From: JBGPOS01 sp041488155
GTDB lineage: Bacteria > Chloroflexota > Dehalococcoidia > Tepidiformales > Tepidiformaceae
Reading direction: 5' to 3'
DNA length: 64,000 nt
Assembly (NCBI GenBank): GCA_041488155.1
Contig: JBGPOS010000014.1
Location: forward strand, 1-64,000
The position numbers and the translations under genes were made by a program. The notes below the pieces were generated by a model. That model was not told the DNA's origin, ran no database searches, and worked only from the letters and a program-made list of their open reading frames with translations. This document shows, in pieces, positions 24,625 to 33,848 of this stretch (within the stretch, counting starts at the first letter, position 1; every line of letters starts with the position of its first letter).

Positions 24625-25668
24625 CTAGCCCGGGTCCTCCCAGAGGACTTCGAAGAGGCGGTAGGAGCCGGAGAGCCCGCGGAGTTCGGTGCGGTGTTCT
24701 TCGCCGAAAAAGATGTCGCCGGCGCTTTCTGTGAGGGCCTTGACGAGGGACGAGGCGAGAATCTGGGTGCCTTTCGCCGATTCAGCGATGCGGGCGGCGA
24801 GGATGACGTTCTTGCCGAAGAAGTCGTCGGCTTCGCGGATGGCCTCACCGGTGTGGAGGCCGACGCGGATGCGGAGAGCGACTTCGGGCCGGACCCGGTT
24901 GCGTTCGGCGAATGCGCGCTGGAGTCCGATGGCGCAGAGAAGGGCGCTGCGAGCGCTGCGGAAGGCGAGCATGAAGCCGTCGCCGCGGGATTTGACTTCG
25001 AAGCCGCCGTTGGCCTCGGCGTGTTCACGGACGATGGCGTTGTGTTCGCGAAGGACCTCGATCCACTCCTTGTCGCCGAGCCGCTCGGTCATCGAGCTCG
25101 AGGCTTCGATGTCGGTGAAGAGGATCGTGACGGTGCCATCGGGGGCGGAGTGGGCGCCGAGGTCTGGGCGCTCGCGGCGGACCGCATCGGCGACTTCTTC
25201 GAGCGAGGTGGGGAACGACTCGCCCTCTGCCTGGCCGGCGGCAGGACATGAGAGGTGGGCCTGGATGATGACCCAATCGTCGCCCTGGGCTCGAAGCACG
25301 GCCGTGAAGCGGACGGGGACGTTGATCTCCCAGCCCCTGAACGTCGCCTGCATGGAGCCGTCGGCGGCGACCCAGGCGGCGGGGCCGATCGTCGCCGCCT
25401 TCACCCAGTCGAATCGGAAGAGAAGGATCTCGGATTGCTCGAGGTTGCGTTCGAACTGGGCGCGCAGCTCCAACGGGCCGATGCGCTTCTCATCGGGGCC
25501 GGTGCCGACCCAGAGGACGTCCGGGTCGTCGGCGAAGAGGGCGGCCAGCGCCTCGATGTCGCGACGGGCGTAGGCCTCGGCGAGCTTGTAGGGCACAGCG
25601 CGCGCAGCAGCCTCGGCTCTCGCAAGGGCCGCTGCGCCGGGGACGTAGATATCCTGCTCGTTAGTCAT
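24625..25668 (-). CDS. NTF2-like domain fused to class III nucleotide cyclase
   Basis: Protein of 347 residues in two parts. Residues about 25-145 form an NTF2/SnoaL-like cone (EAYARRDIEALAALFADDPD, WVIIQAHLS), a likely small-molecule pocket. Residues about 175-345 are a class III adenylyl/guanylyl cyclase: ILFTDIEAS with metal Asp186, KSRGDGFML with metal Asp230, and ILAARIAESA with the Arg expected to stabilise the transition state. All core residues look intact. A soluble cyclase gated by a bound ligand is the likely role. It faces the hypothetical gene at 23792 and is divergent from the operon starting 25779. Confidence 0.85.
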   Translation of the reverse strand: MTNEQDIYVPGAAALARAEAAARAVPYKLAEAYARRDIEALAALFADDPDVLWVGTGPDEKRIGPLELRAQFERNLEQSEILLFRFDWVKAATIGPAAWVAADGSMQATFRGWEINVPVRFTAVLRAQGDDWVIIQAHLSCPAAGQAEGESFPTSLEEVADAVRRERPDLGAHSAPDGTVTILFTDIEASSSMTERLGDKEWIEVLREHNAIVREHAEANGGFEVKSRGDGFMLAFRSARSALLCAIGLQRAFAERNRVRPEVALRIRVGLHTGEAIREADDFFGKNVILAARIAESAKGTQILASSLVKALTESAGDIFFGEEHRTELRGLSGSYRLFEVLWEDPG

Positions 25669-25761
25669 GGGGACGATTCGATCTTCCCACGCGGGCGTGT
25701 CAGGGGATAGAGGAAGAATCCTGGTGGCGAATCTGCTGTGACCGCCAGAGGTGCGAATCGA

Positions 25762-25767
25762 TATACT
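25762..25767 (+). promoter_or_regulatory. -10 box of the 25779-28487 operon
   Basis: TATACT lies 11 bases before ATG 25779 and 2 before an alternative GTG at 25770, so the GTG cannot be used from this promoter and ATG 25779 would carry little or no leader. Confidence 0.45.
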
Positions 25768-25778
25768 CTGTGACTGGT

Positions 25779-26189
25779 ATGGATCGCGACCCGTTGCTGC
25801 GGAAGGCCCAGGCAGACGTCATCGTGGAGCGCACGGCCCAGCAGTTGCGCCAACTCCTGCAGGAGGCATGCGCCCAGGTCGTGCCATTTCCGGCGTTTCC
25901 AAACGCTTTGTTCACCGACGCAATTGAGTGCGAGGCGGGACCCGCTGCAGATCCGGAGCGCGGATGCGTGGTGGTCTGCGAAGACGGTGAGCTGTACGAA
26001 CTGGAGTTCGGCATCGACCACGATTCGATCGAACTGACCGGATCGTGGGATCCTGTGACTGCGCGGAAGGAGACGAAGAAGAAACTGGAGCTTCATCCGC
26101 GGGATTACATTGTCTATGCCTATAACGGATTGGTGGCTGTAACCGAATATCTACTCGAGACATCCACCGAAGGGGAGGCGACCAGATGA
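25779..26189 (+). CDS. Hypothetical protein
   Basis: Protein of 136 residues, not recognised. It is acidic and soluble, with an alpha-helical N-terminus (KAQADVIVERTAQQLRQLLQ) and a central beta region (GCVVVCEDGELYELEFGID). It overlaps the following TPR gene by 4 bases (ATGA), so the two are translationally coupled and probably work together. The start is ATG 25779, just after a TATACT box. Confidence 0.6.
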   Translation: MDRDPLLRKAQADVIVERTAQQLRQLLQEACAQVVPFPAFPNALFTDAIECEAGPAADPERGCVVVCEDGELYELEFGIDHDSIELTGSWDPVTARKETKKKLELHPRDYIVYAYNGLVAVTEYLLETSTEGEATR

Positions 26190-27766
26190 AGGGCGTCGTC
26201 CGGACACTGACGATCCTGGGGGCGCTCGCCGTAGGCGGTGTTGCGCTTATCCGGTACCTGGGCCAACGCAAACCGGCGGCTGAGCCGCTCGCCGAGCGCG
26301 AGCCCGCCGCGCCGGCGGCGGTAGCCACTCCGTCCCCGGCTCCGGCGGCTGTCTCCGAGAAGCCATCCGAGGGCGCGGCGGTCGAGCCGGCTGCATTCGT
26401 CGAACCGGTGGAAGCGCCGGCCGAGACCTGGGAGCCGAGCGAGTCCGCGGACCTGGCCGCAGAGGAGTTCGTGGAAGAGACGGCGTCGTGGTCGGCCGAG
26501 CCCGTGCTGGCGGAAGAGGAGGTCGCGGACGAGATGGCGGAGGCCGTGGAGACGGCTGCCGCTGAGGCCGAGGAAACGTACGTCGAAACTCCGATAGCCG
26601 CTGAACCGGCGGCGTTCGTCGCAGAACAGGCTGAAGAGGAAGTGGCCGCCTGGTCTCCCGTCGAACCGGCCGCGGAAGCGGAGGGGGCGGTGGCCGAGCC
26701 GGCCGAGACCTGGATCACGGCAAACACCGTGGAAGTCGCGGAAGAGGCCGAACCAGCTGTTGCTGATTTTGTGGAGGCAGTCGCGGAGCCGGCCGAAACG
26801 TGGACTGCCGCGAGTGTGACAGAAGAAGCGGCGCCATCCGAAGACCTGTCGCCTGTGGCAGAAGCGGCGGACGTCGCTGAGGCCGTGAGCGAACCCATGG
26901 AAGCCGGTGCGGTCGCAAGCGCAGCCTATGAGCCCGCAGCGGCGGCGGAGCCGTGGACCGAGGCCGAAGAGACAGAGGCCGAGGCAGAGCCGGTCGAGGC
27001 ATGGTCTGGGACGAACGTCGTCGAAGAGGCTGTGGCGACCGTCGAAGCGTGGACGGACGCAAACGAGTTTGCGCCGGTCGCCGAGCCGGTTGCTGGCGAA
27101 GTTGTTGCGGCGCAAGTCGCCGTACCGGGGCCGTCGACGTCAGCCGCGAGAGACGGCGAGTCGTACCTCGACGAGGGCAACGTCTACTTCAACGTGGGGC
27201 AGTATGAGCTCGCGGTCGAGCGCTACACGCGGGCCCTGGAGATCGCACCCAACACGGTGCCGGCCCTCTACAACCGGGCGAACGCCCGGACTCGAGCGGG
27301 CGACTACGACGGGGCCCTGGGGGACTACGACCTCGCGATCGCCCTGAACCCTGCGGACCCGGACGCGCTGAATAACCGCGGTATGTTGCACCTCTACCGG
27401 GCCAACTACCAGTCCGCGCTGGAAGACTTCACAGCCGCCCTCTCGCACTACCCGGCGGACACGACGGTGATGGTGAACCGGGGGCTGGCCCACCTCCACG
27501 GGGGCGACCCGCAGGCGGCACTGGCCGACTTCACTCGGGCGGCGAGCCTCGACCCGGCCGACGGGGCGGCGCATTACGGCGCGGCCCAGGCGGCGGCGCT
27601 GATGGACAGCCGCGACGAGGCGCTGCTTCACCTTCGCCAGGCGCTGGAGATCGAGCCGGCCTACGCGCGCGATGCCTCGAACGACCCGAAGCTTGCGCTC
27701 GTGGCAGAGGATGAAGAGTTCGCTGCCCTGCTGCGCGAAAGCGCCAGCCGCGCCGGACAGGCCTGA
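26186..27766 (+). CDS. TPR-repeat protein with long Glu/Ala/Pro-rich region
   Basis: Protein of 526 residues. One membrane helix at the N-terminus (LTILGALAVGGVALIRYLG) anchors it. Residues about 30-325 are an acidic, disordered tract of Ala, Glu, Pro and Val with recurring EPAETW, EAVATVEAW and VAEPAE units. Residues about 333-510 are four or five tetratricopeptide repeats (YLDEGNVYFNVGQYELAVER, ALYNRANARTRAGDYDGALG), a protein-binding scaffold. Coupled by ATGA overlap to the upstream gene and followed after 22 bases by an AlkD-like gene. Probably a membrane-tethered scaffold with a long flexible reach. Confidence 0.82.
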   Translation: MKGVVRTLTILGALAVGGVALIRYLGQRKPAAEPLAEREPAAPAAVATPSPAPAAVSEKPSEGAAVEPAAFVEPVEAPAETWEPSESADLAAEEFVEETASWSAEPVLAEEEVADEMAEAVETAAAEAEETYVETPIAAEPAAFVAEQAEEEVAAWSPVEPAAEAEGAVAEPAETWITANTVEVAEEAEPAVADFVEAVAEPAETWTAASVTEEAAPSEDLSPVAEAADVAEAVSEPMEAGAVASAAYEPAAAAEPWTEAEETEAEAEPVEAWSGTNVVEEAVATVEAWTDANEFAPVAEPVAGEVVAAQVAVPGPSTSAARDGESYLDEGNVYFNVGQYELAVERYTRALEIAPNTVPALYNRANARTRAGDYDGALGDYDLAIALNPADPDALNNRGMLHLYRANYQSALEDFTAALSHYPADTTVMVNRGLAHLHGGDPQAALADFTRAASLDPADGAAHYGAAQAAALMDSRDEALLHLRQALEIEPAYARDASNDPKLALVAEDEEFAALLRESASRAGQA

Positions 27767-27788
27767 CAGCCGGGAACGCCGAAGGCTC

Positions 27789-28487
27789 GTGCCCAGGCCT
27801 GCGAAGCCAAAGCCCCCGATCGAAGAAGTCGTCGCCGAGCTGCGAGCGATGGCGCGAAGCGAACGGCTACGCGAGAACGAGCGAGTCGGGATCGAAAACG
27901 CGCGGGCCCTTGGGATCACTATCCCTGAGTTGGGGCAGCTGGCGAGGCGGGTGGGGCAACACCACGAACTGGCGGAGGAGCTGTGGGCGACGGCGATCCA
28001 CGAGGCGCGGATCCTGGCCGCGATGGTGGACGAGCCGGGCCTTGTCACGAATGCGCAGATGGAGGGCTGGGTGCTCGACTTCGACTCGTGGGACCTGTGT
28101 GATGGAGTCTGCGGGCTGTTCGAGCAGACCCCGGTGGCCTGGGAGAAGGCGGTTGAGTGGGCGGCGCGCGAGGAGGAATTCGTCCGGCGTGCGGGGTTCG
28201 TGCTGATGTGCTACCTGGCGATGCACGACAAGCAAGCGGGCGACGAGCGGTACCTGGCGTTTCTGCCTGTGATCCGGCGTTACGCGACGGACGAACGGAA
28301 CTTCGTGAAGAAAGCGGTCAACTGGGCGCTTCGGCAGATCGGCAAGCGCAACCGCGCCCTCAACGCCGCCGCGATCGCCACGGGCGAGGCGATCCGGGCG
28401 GATGGATCGCGGAGCGGGCGGTGGATCGCGGCCGACGCGCTCCGGGAGTTGCGCGGAGAGGCTGTGCAGCGCCGTCTGAAGGCCTGA
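27789..28487 (+). CDS. DNA alkylation repair protein (AlkD-like HEAT repeats)
   Basis: Helical-repeat protein of 232 residues matching the AlkD-like family: LRAMARSERLRENERVGIEN, then GQLARRVGQHHELAEELWAT and the characteristic LVTNAQMEGWVLDFDSWDLCD with a Trp-Asp segment lining the lesion pocket. ERNFVKKAVNWALRQIGKRN is the conserved C-terminal signature. AlkD removes positively charged alkylated bases without flipping them. GTG 27789 is chosen because the family alignment begins soon after and it follows the TPR stop by 22 bases. Confidence 0.88.
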   Translation: MPRPAKPKPPIEEVVAELRAMARSERLRENERVGIENARALGITIPELGQLARRVGQHHELAEELWATAIHEARILAAMVDEPGLVTNAQMEGWVLDFDSWDLCDGVCGLFEQTPVAWEKAVEWAAREEEFVRRAGFVLMCYLAMHDKQAGDERYLAFLPVIRRYATDERNFVKKAVNWALRQIGKRNRALNAAAIATGEAIRADGSRSGRWIAADALRELRGEAVQRRLKA

Positions 28488-28510
28488 CCCGATCTCCCCA
28501 GCGGATGGTC

Positions 28511-29503
28511 CTACTGGCGTTTGGGGTGGGCTGCGAAGAACTGCCACATGAGCTTGCTGGCATCGATCTCGTTCGTCGCGGGGCCGGCTCCGCCAGGGAT
28601 AGGGGCGCCGGGCCAGGTGTGGCCGCCGCCTTCGATCACGTAGAACACAACGTCGTTTCCGAAGCAGCCGGACCAGGCTTCCCTGGAAACGTGCTCGGCG
28701 GCCCGGGTCGTCACCGGTTCGGCCGCGCAGCCGTTGTGGGCGGCCCAGTCCCTCGTCGCGCTATCGCTGTCTTCGAAGGGGACGTTGTAGTCTTCTGTGC
28801 CCTGGAAGCCGACCATCGCGATCCCCATCCCAGGGCACTCTTGGAACACGGTGCCCGAGACGGGGGCCACGGCGGCGACGAGGTCGGGTGCAAAGCAGGC
28901 GAGCTGCGAGGCCATCTCGGCGCCGTTCGAGTGCCCGGTGGCGAAGATCCGTCTCTGGTCGAGGCAGAGCTTCGCGAAGAGCTGTGACATCAGATCGCGC
29001 ACAAAGATCACGTCATCGCTCCCGTCTTCGTCGTAGACCCCCACGATGTCCCAGCCCTGCGGTGAGCCGCTTCCTTCGGGGGTCACAAGCACAAACCCCT
29101 CGGCCTCGGAGAGGGGCACGAGGCCGCTGTAAGCCTCTTGCTGAGCTGCCTCCTGGGCGTAGCCGTGGAAGTTCAACAGGACGGGGGCGGGCTGGCGGTT
29201 GTTGTAGCGGGCCGGCACGTGGAGGCGGTAGGCGCGCACTTCGCCGGCAAACTCGATCGCTTCGATGGCATCGCCGCGGGCGTGCTCGATGCCACACCCG
29301 GACGAACGGACGACGGTGGGCCTGGGCGTGGGGCGAGGCAATGGGGTGCGTGTTGGAGGTCTCGTCGGGCGCGGGGTAGTCGTGGGAGGGAGTGCCGTGG
29401 CGGACGGGGAAGGGGAGGGAAGATCGACGACGCTCCGGTCTTCGGCGCAGGCTGCCAGGAGGGCGGCAGAGGCAACGACGAGGGCAAAGGTGAGGCCGCG
29501 CAT
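28511..29503 (-). CDS. PHB depolymerase-family esterase, lipoprotein (LpqC-like)
   Basis: Secreted lipoprotein of 330 residues. Signal peptide with lipobox LAAC (Cys19) is followed by a Thr/Pro-rich linker (about residues 28-63) and a hydrolase domain. The oxyanion strand VLLNFHGYAQ, nucleophile elbow GHSNGAEM (Ser192), acid in GFQGTEDYNVPFED and His in GGGHTWPGAP complete the triad. This is the LpqC/feruloyl-esterase/PHB-depolymerase family, which cleaves polyester or aryl ester bonds outside the cell. Stand-alone gene converging with the operon at 25779. Confidence 0.9.
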   Translation of the reverse strand: MRGLTFALVVASAALLAACAEDRSVVDLPSPSPSATALPPTTTPRPTRPPTRTPLPRPTPRPTVVRSSGCGIEHARGDAIEAIEFAGEVRAYRLHVPARYNNRQPAPVLLNFHGYAQEAAQQEAYSGLVPLSEAEGFVLVTPEGSGSPQGWDIVGVYDEDGSDDVIFVRDLMSQLFAKLCLDQRRIFATGHSNGAEMASQLACFAPDLVAAVAPVSGTVFQECPGMGIAMVGFQGTEDYNVPFEDSDSATRDWAAHNGCAAEPVTTRAAEHVSREAWSGCFGNDVVFYVIEGGGHTWPGAPIPGGAGPATNEIDASKLMWQFFAAHPKRQ

Positions 29504-29640
29504 CGCATCATGGTAACCCGCACTCGCCCAAGACCCGACGGCGCCGCGCCGTCGGCGAAACTTGCGCGGAATGTGGGGCGCCGGGTGCCATAACTGCCTG
29601 TTTCGGGCCGGGTGGCGGGTGTAAGATCCGGCTCCCGGAT

Positions 29641-32600
29641 ATGTTCACCCATCTACACACTCACACCGAGTATTCGCTGCTGGACGGCATGACAAAGATG
29701 GTCCCGTTGATGGAGCGGATCCAGTCGCTGGGCATGGAATCGGTCGCGATGACGGACCACGGGGCGCTCTACGGGGCGATAGATTTCTACCGCGAAGCGC
29801 GGGAGCGGGGCATCAAACCGATCATTGGAGTCGAGGCGTATGTGGCGCAGGGAAGCCGTCACAGCCGCGAGCGAGGCGACAGCCAGCCCTACCACCTGAT
29901 CCTCCTGGCACGCGACCTGGCCGGCTACAAGAACCTGATCGCGCTCGTGACAAAGGCGAACCTCGAGGGCTTCTACTACAAGCCGAGGGTCGACCGCGAA
30001 CTGTTGATGCAGCACAGCGGCGGCCTGACGGTGTTGAGCGGGTGTCCTTCAGCGGAGTTCCACCGGCGGCTGCAGGAAGGCGACCGGGACGGCGCTATCG
30101 ACGTTGCGAAGTGGTACCGGGAGGTGTTCGACGGCCACTACTACCTCGAGGTGCAGGAGCATTCGGACCAGAAGTTCTCGCGCCTGAACCCGCTGATCGC
30201 AGGGATCGGGAAAGAGCTTGGGATCGCCGTGGTGGCGACGAACGATAGCCACTACACCGACCCCGGCGAGGCCCAGGCCCACGACACGCTGCTCTGCATC
30301 GGCACGAATGCGACGGTGGATCAGCAGGATCGCTACCGCTTCGATGGCACCGGCTACTACGTCAAGAGCGAAGCGGAGATGCGCACGCTTTTCCCGGAGA
30401 ACCCGGAGTTCATCGAGAACACGCAACTCGTGGCCGATGCCTGCGACCTCGATCTGCGGTTCGACCGCCAGCTTCTACCAGAGCCGCCCGTGCCAGCGGG
30501 GAAGGCGAGCGACGAGTACCTCAAGGAGATGTGCCTGGAGGGGCTGCGCGAGCGGTTCGGGGAGGTGACCCAGGAGCTTACTCAGCGGCTGTTCTACGAA
30601 CTCGACGTGCTGAAGCAGACCGGGTTTACCGACTACGTCTACGTCGTCAAGGAAATCGCTGACTACGCACGCCGGGCGAGGATACGGATGGGCGTCCGAG
30701 GGTCGGCGGCGGCCTCGCTCGTGCTCTATTCGCTCCGGGTGACCGACATCGACCCGGTGGAGAACGGGCTGGTGTTCGAACGCTTCCTGAACCTGGAGCG
30801 GCGGGAGATGCCGGACGTCGACTTCGACTTCGCCGACGATCGGCGGGACGAGATGATCCGCTTTGCCTACGAGCGCTATGGCGCTGACCGGGTGGCGCAG
30901 ATCATCACGTTCGGGACGCTCGGGGCGAAGGCGGCAATCCGCGACGTCGGACGTGCGCTCGGCCTGAGCTACGCCGACACGGATCGCGTGGCTCGCCTCA
31001 TCCCGAACGCGCTGCACATCACCCTATCGGAGGCGATCGAACAGTCGCTGGAACTGAGGGACGCGATCGCAGCCGACCCGAAGGTCAGCCGCCTCGTCGA
31101 GACCGCTCAGCAACTCGAAGGGGTGGCGCGGCACGCCAGCACCCATGCGGCCGGCGTGGTCATCTCGCGGGAACCGCTGATCGAGTACGTGCCGTTGCAA
31201 CGTCCCAGCCGGGGCGACGAAACGAGCATCCCAACCACGCAGTACGCGATGGAGCAGGTAGCGAAGATCGGCCTGCTGAAGATGGACTTCCTCGGGCTTT
31301 CGAACCTGACGATCCTTGAGCGCGCTGTGGAGCTCATTCGGGATACCGGCGGCGCCGAAATCGACCTCCCACGCCTGCCCGACGGCGACGAAAAGACAAT
31401 GGAGATGCTGGGCAAGGGCGAAACCTTCGGGGTGTTCCAACTCGAGTCGAGCGGGATGCGGCGCTACGTGCAGGAGCTCCAGCCGACCACCATCGCCGAC
31501 CTCTGCGCGATGGTGGCGCTCTACCGGCCGGGGCCGATGCAACACATCCCGACTTATATCAAGGGCAAGCACGGCGAGATCACGATCACCTACCCGCACC
31601 CGGACCTGGCGGCGATCCTGGACGAGACCTACGGGGTGATCGTCTACCAGGACCAGGTGCTCCTCATCGCACGCCAGTTTGCGGGCTACACGCTCGGCCA
31701 GGCCGACGTGATGCGCAAAGCGATGGGCAAGAAGAAGGCGGAAATCATGGCCGCCGAGCGCCACCAGTTCGTCGCGGGCGCCGTCGGCCTCGGTTACAGC
31801 GAAGCCGACGCGACGGCGGTGTTCGACCTGATCGAGCCGTTCGCGGGCTACGCCTTCAACAAGGCGCACAGCTGGTGCTACGGCAACATCGCCTACCAGA
31901 CCGCCTACCTGAAGGCGAACTACCCGGTGCAGTACATGACGGCCGTGCTGCAGATGACGAAGAGTTCGCCCGACCCGCACGCCCGCATTGCGGCGGCCGT
32001 GGCCGAGTGCTTCCGACTCGGGATCGAAGTGCTGCCTCCGGGAGTCAACAGCAGCTTCGAGAACTTCTCGGTGGAGCGCCGCCAGGACGATTCGCTGGCC
32101 ATCCGCTTTGGGATCGGGGTCGTGAAGAACGTCGGCAGCGGGGCGGTCGAGGGGATCATCGCAGCGCGAGAGGCGAGTGGGCCCTACCGGGACCTCGAGG
32201 ATTTCTGCAAACGGGCCGACCTCTCGTCGGCGAACAGCCGGGCCCTCGAGCACCTGGTGAAGGCGGGGGCGCTCGACCTGCTCGGCGACCGGGGGACGCT
32301 GCTGATCAACGTCGAGCGGCTGCTCAACCTCGCCCGCCGCGAACGCGAGCTGCGAGCCAGCGGCCAGGCGACAATGTTCGACCTGTTCGGGAGCGAGGTG
32401 GACACGCCGATGCCGGCGCTTGAGCTCGAGCCCCGGCCCGCTTCGCGCGAAGACATGCTGGCCTGGGAACGGGAGGTGCTGGGCGTCTACGTCTCGGAGC
32501 ACCCCTTCCGGGCCGCTGCCCACGAACTCTCGCGCTACGCGAGTCACACCCTTGCGGACCTGACGCTCGAACTGGCCGGGCAGGTCGTGAACGTTGCGGG

Positions 32601-33366
32601 GATGGTCAACCGGGTGCAGGGGCGAACGACGCGCGACGGCCGCAAGTTCTACATCGTCGAGCTGGAAGACCTTTCGGGGGTCGCTGAGTTGACGGTGTGG
32701 AGCGACGTGATCGAACTGACTGGGGAGGCGGTCTGGTCGGAAGGGCAGGTGCTGCTTGTCTCCGTGGAGTGCCGGGAGCGGGGCGATCGGCTGAACCTGA
32801 ACGTGCGCCGGGCGGCTCCCTATGACCACGGCGAAGGGCGGGTTGTGGGGTTCACCGCCGACCAGTGGCAGGTGGAGCAGGCGAGGCCACGGGCGTCGCG
32901 GCAGGCAGAGGGAGCGCAGACGCGACGGGGCGAGGGGGCGACAGGGCGCGTGGGCGCTGGGGACTCGGCGAATCTGCGGAGCGCGGCCACGCGGCCGAAT
33001 GGGCGCACGAGCGTGAATGGGAGCGGCCACCACGCGGGAGGCGTGGCGCCTGCGGCGACAGCGGAAGCTTCGCGGCCGGGCGTGGTGCCGCCGGTCAGCG
33101 GGGACGCAGCACGACTGGTCGTGACGATCTTCGAGACAGAGGACGCACTCGCGGACGAAGCGCTGCTGAAGGCGGTCGCGGGGATGCTCAAGGACAGCCC
33201 CGGGCGCGACGCGGTTCGACTGGTGGTCCGCGACACCGGGGGCCAGGACACCGAGTTTGACCTGCCTCACGCCTCGGCGAACGAGGACCTTGCGAGGAGC
33301 ATCCGGTCCGTGTTGAGGAACAATGGGAGTGTGAGACTGACCGGGTCGCGCGTAGCCGCGGGGTAG
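29641..33366 (+). CDS. dnaE: DNA polymerase III alpha subunit
   Basis: Replicative polymerase of 1241 residues. PHP domain opens HLHTHTEYSLLDGM and has VAMTDHGALYG; catalytic aspartates are in PDVDFDF near residues 391-397; RPGPM lies near residue 628; GYAFNKAHSWCYG is the conserved fingers segment. The tandem HhH and OB-fold (VAGMVNRVQGRTTRDG) follow. After residue about 1075 comes a low-complexity, Ala/Arg/Gly-rich stretch to about residue 1150 and then a small C-terminal domain resembling the polymerase-tail domain. The insert matches intergenic repeats elsewhere (see findings). TAAGAT lies 13 bases before the ATG. Confidence 0.97.
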   Translation: MFTHLHTHTEYSLLDGMTKMVPLMERIQSLGMESVAMTDHGALYGAIDFYREARERGIKPIIGVEAYVAQGSRHSRERGDSQPYHLILLARDLAGYKNLIALVTKANLEGFYYKPRVDRELLMQHSGGLTVLSGCPSAEFHRRLQEGDRDGAIDVAKWYREVFDGHYYLEVQEHSDQKFSRLNPLIAGIGKELGIAVVATNDSHYTDPGEAQAHDTLLCIGTNATVDQQDRYRFDGTGYYVKSEAEMRTLFPENPEFIENTQLVADACDLDLRFDRQLLPEPPVPAGKASDEYLKEMCLEGLRERFGEVTQELTQRLFYELDVLKQTGFTDYVYVVKEIADYARRARIRMGVRGSAAASLVLYSLRVTDIDPVENGLVFERFLNLERREMPDVDFDFADDRRDEMIRFAYERYGADRVAQIITFGTLGAKAAIRDVGRALGLSYADTDRVARLIPNALHITLSEAIEQSLELRDAIAADPKVSRLVETAQQLEGVARHASTHAAGVVISREPLIEYVPLQRPSRGDETSIPTTQYAMEQVAKIGLLKMDFLGLSNLTILERAVELIRDTGGAEIDLPRLPDGDEKTMEMLGKGETFGVFQLESSGMRRYVQELQPTTIADLCAMVALYRPGPMQHIPTYIKGKHGEITITYPHPDLAAILDETYGVIVYQDQVLLIARQFAGYTLGQADVMRKAMGKKKAEIMAAERHQFVAGAVGLGYSEADATAVFDLIEPFAGYAFNKAHSWCYGNIAYQTAYLKANYPVQYMTAVLQMTKSSPDPHARIAAAVAECFRLGIEVLPPGVNSSFENFSVERRQDDSLAIRFGIGVVKNVGSGAVEGIIAAREASGPYRDLEDFCKRADLSSANSRALEHLVKAGALDLLGDRGTLLINVERLLNLARRERELRASGQATMFDLFGSEVDTPMPALELEPRPASREDMLAWEREVLGVYVSEHPFRAAAHELSRYASHTLADLTLELAGQVVNVAGMVNRVQGRTTRDGRKFYIVELEDLSGVAELTVWSDVIELTGEAVWSEGQVLLVSVECRERGDRLNLNVRRAAPYDHGEGRVVGFTADQWQVEQARPRASRQAEGAQTRRGEGATGRVGAGDSANLRSAATRPNGRTSVNGSGHHAGGVAPAATAEASRPGVVPPVSGDAARLVVTIFETEDALADEALLKAVAGMLKDSPGRDAVRLVVRDTGGQDTEFDLPHASANEDLARSIRSVLRNNGSVRLTGSRVAAG

Positions 33367-33447
33367 AGGGGCTCGCGGGAGGGGCGGGCCGGCGTCCAGC
33401 GCGGGGTCAATTGGGCGAAGAGGCCCGAATAGGGGTCTTTTGTGTCC

Positions 33448-33453
33448 TACAAT
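33448..33453 (+). promoter_or_regulatory. -10 box for leaderless VOC-hotdog operon
   Basis: TACAAT lies 8 bases before ATG 33462 with no ribosome site between, supporting that start over an upstream open frame. Confidence 0.5.
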
Positions 33454-33461
33454 GCAGCCTG

Positions 33462-33848
33462 ATGGCCACGCAATCGCCTCACCCGTCGTTCCACCTGGCG
33501 ACGGTGAATATCGACTGTGCAGACGCCCGGGCGATGGCTGATTTCTACGGTCGTCTTCTCGGCTGGGAGGTAACATACGGCGACGGCGACTTCGTGTTGA
33601 TGCGAGACCCAGCTGGCGGAACCGGGTTGTCGTTCCAGCAACAGGAGGGGTATCGACCGCCGGTGTGGCCCGAGCGGGCCGGCGAACAAGACAAGATGAT
33701 TCACCTCGACATCAAGGTGAAAGACCTCGACGCGGCGGTAGCGCACGCTCTCGCAGCAGGAGCCCGGCTCGCGGAGTATCAGTCGCGTTCGGATCTGCGG
33801 GTGCTGCTCGACCCCGCTGGCCATCCGTTCTGTCTGTTTCTGAAATGA
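33462..33848 (+). CDS. VOC-fold (glyoxalase/bleomycin-resistance-like) protein
   Basis: Single VOC domain pair of 128 residues: VNIDCADARAMADFYGRLLG, MIHLDIKVKDLDAAVAHALA and LDPAGHPFCLF are the typical repeats. His and Glu-type metal ligands are only partly conserved, so it may be a binding protein. It overlaps the hotdog gene downstream by 4 bases (ATGA), implying a shared substrate, perhaps an acyl thioester or enol acid. Start ATG 33462 follows the -10 box directly. Confidence 0.85.
   Translation: MATQSPHPSFHLATVNIDCADARAMADFYGRLLGWEVTYGDGDFVLMRDPAGGTGLSFQQQEGYRPPVWPERAGEQDKMIHLDIKVKDLDAAVAHALAAGARLAEYQSRSDLRVLLDPAGHPFCLFLK

Noticed and set aside
31024..33576. An 850-codon open frame antisense to dnaE, and other long frames opposite real genes (for example 19955-21898 and 57137-59257)
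   Set aside because: Their protein sequences are biased toward Arg, Pro, His and Ser with no family pattern, while the opposite strand encodes clear proteins. Long antisense frames are expected in GC-rich DNA.
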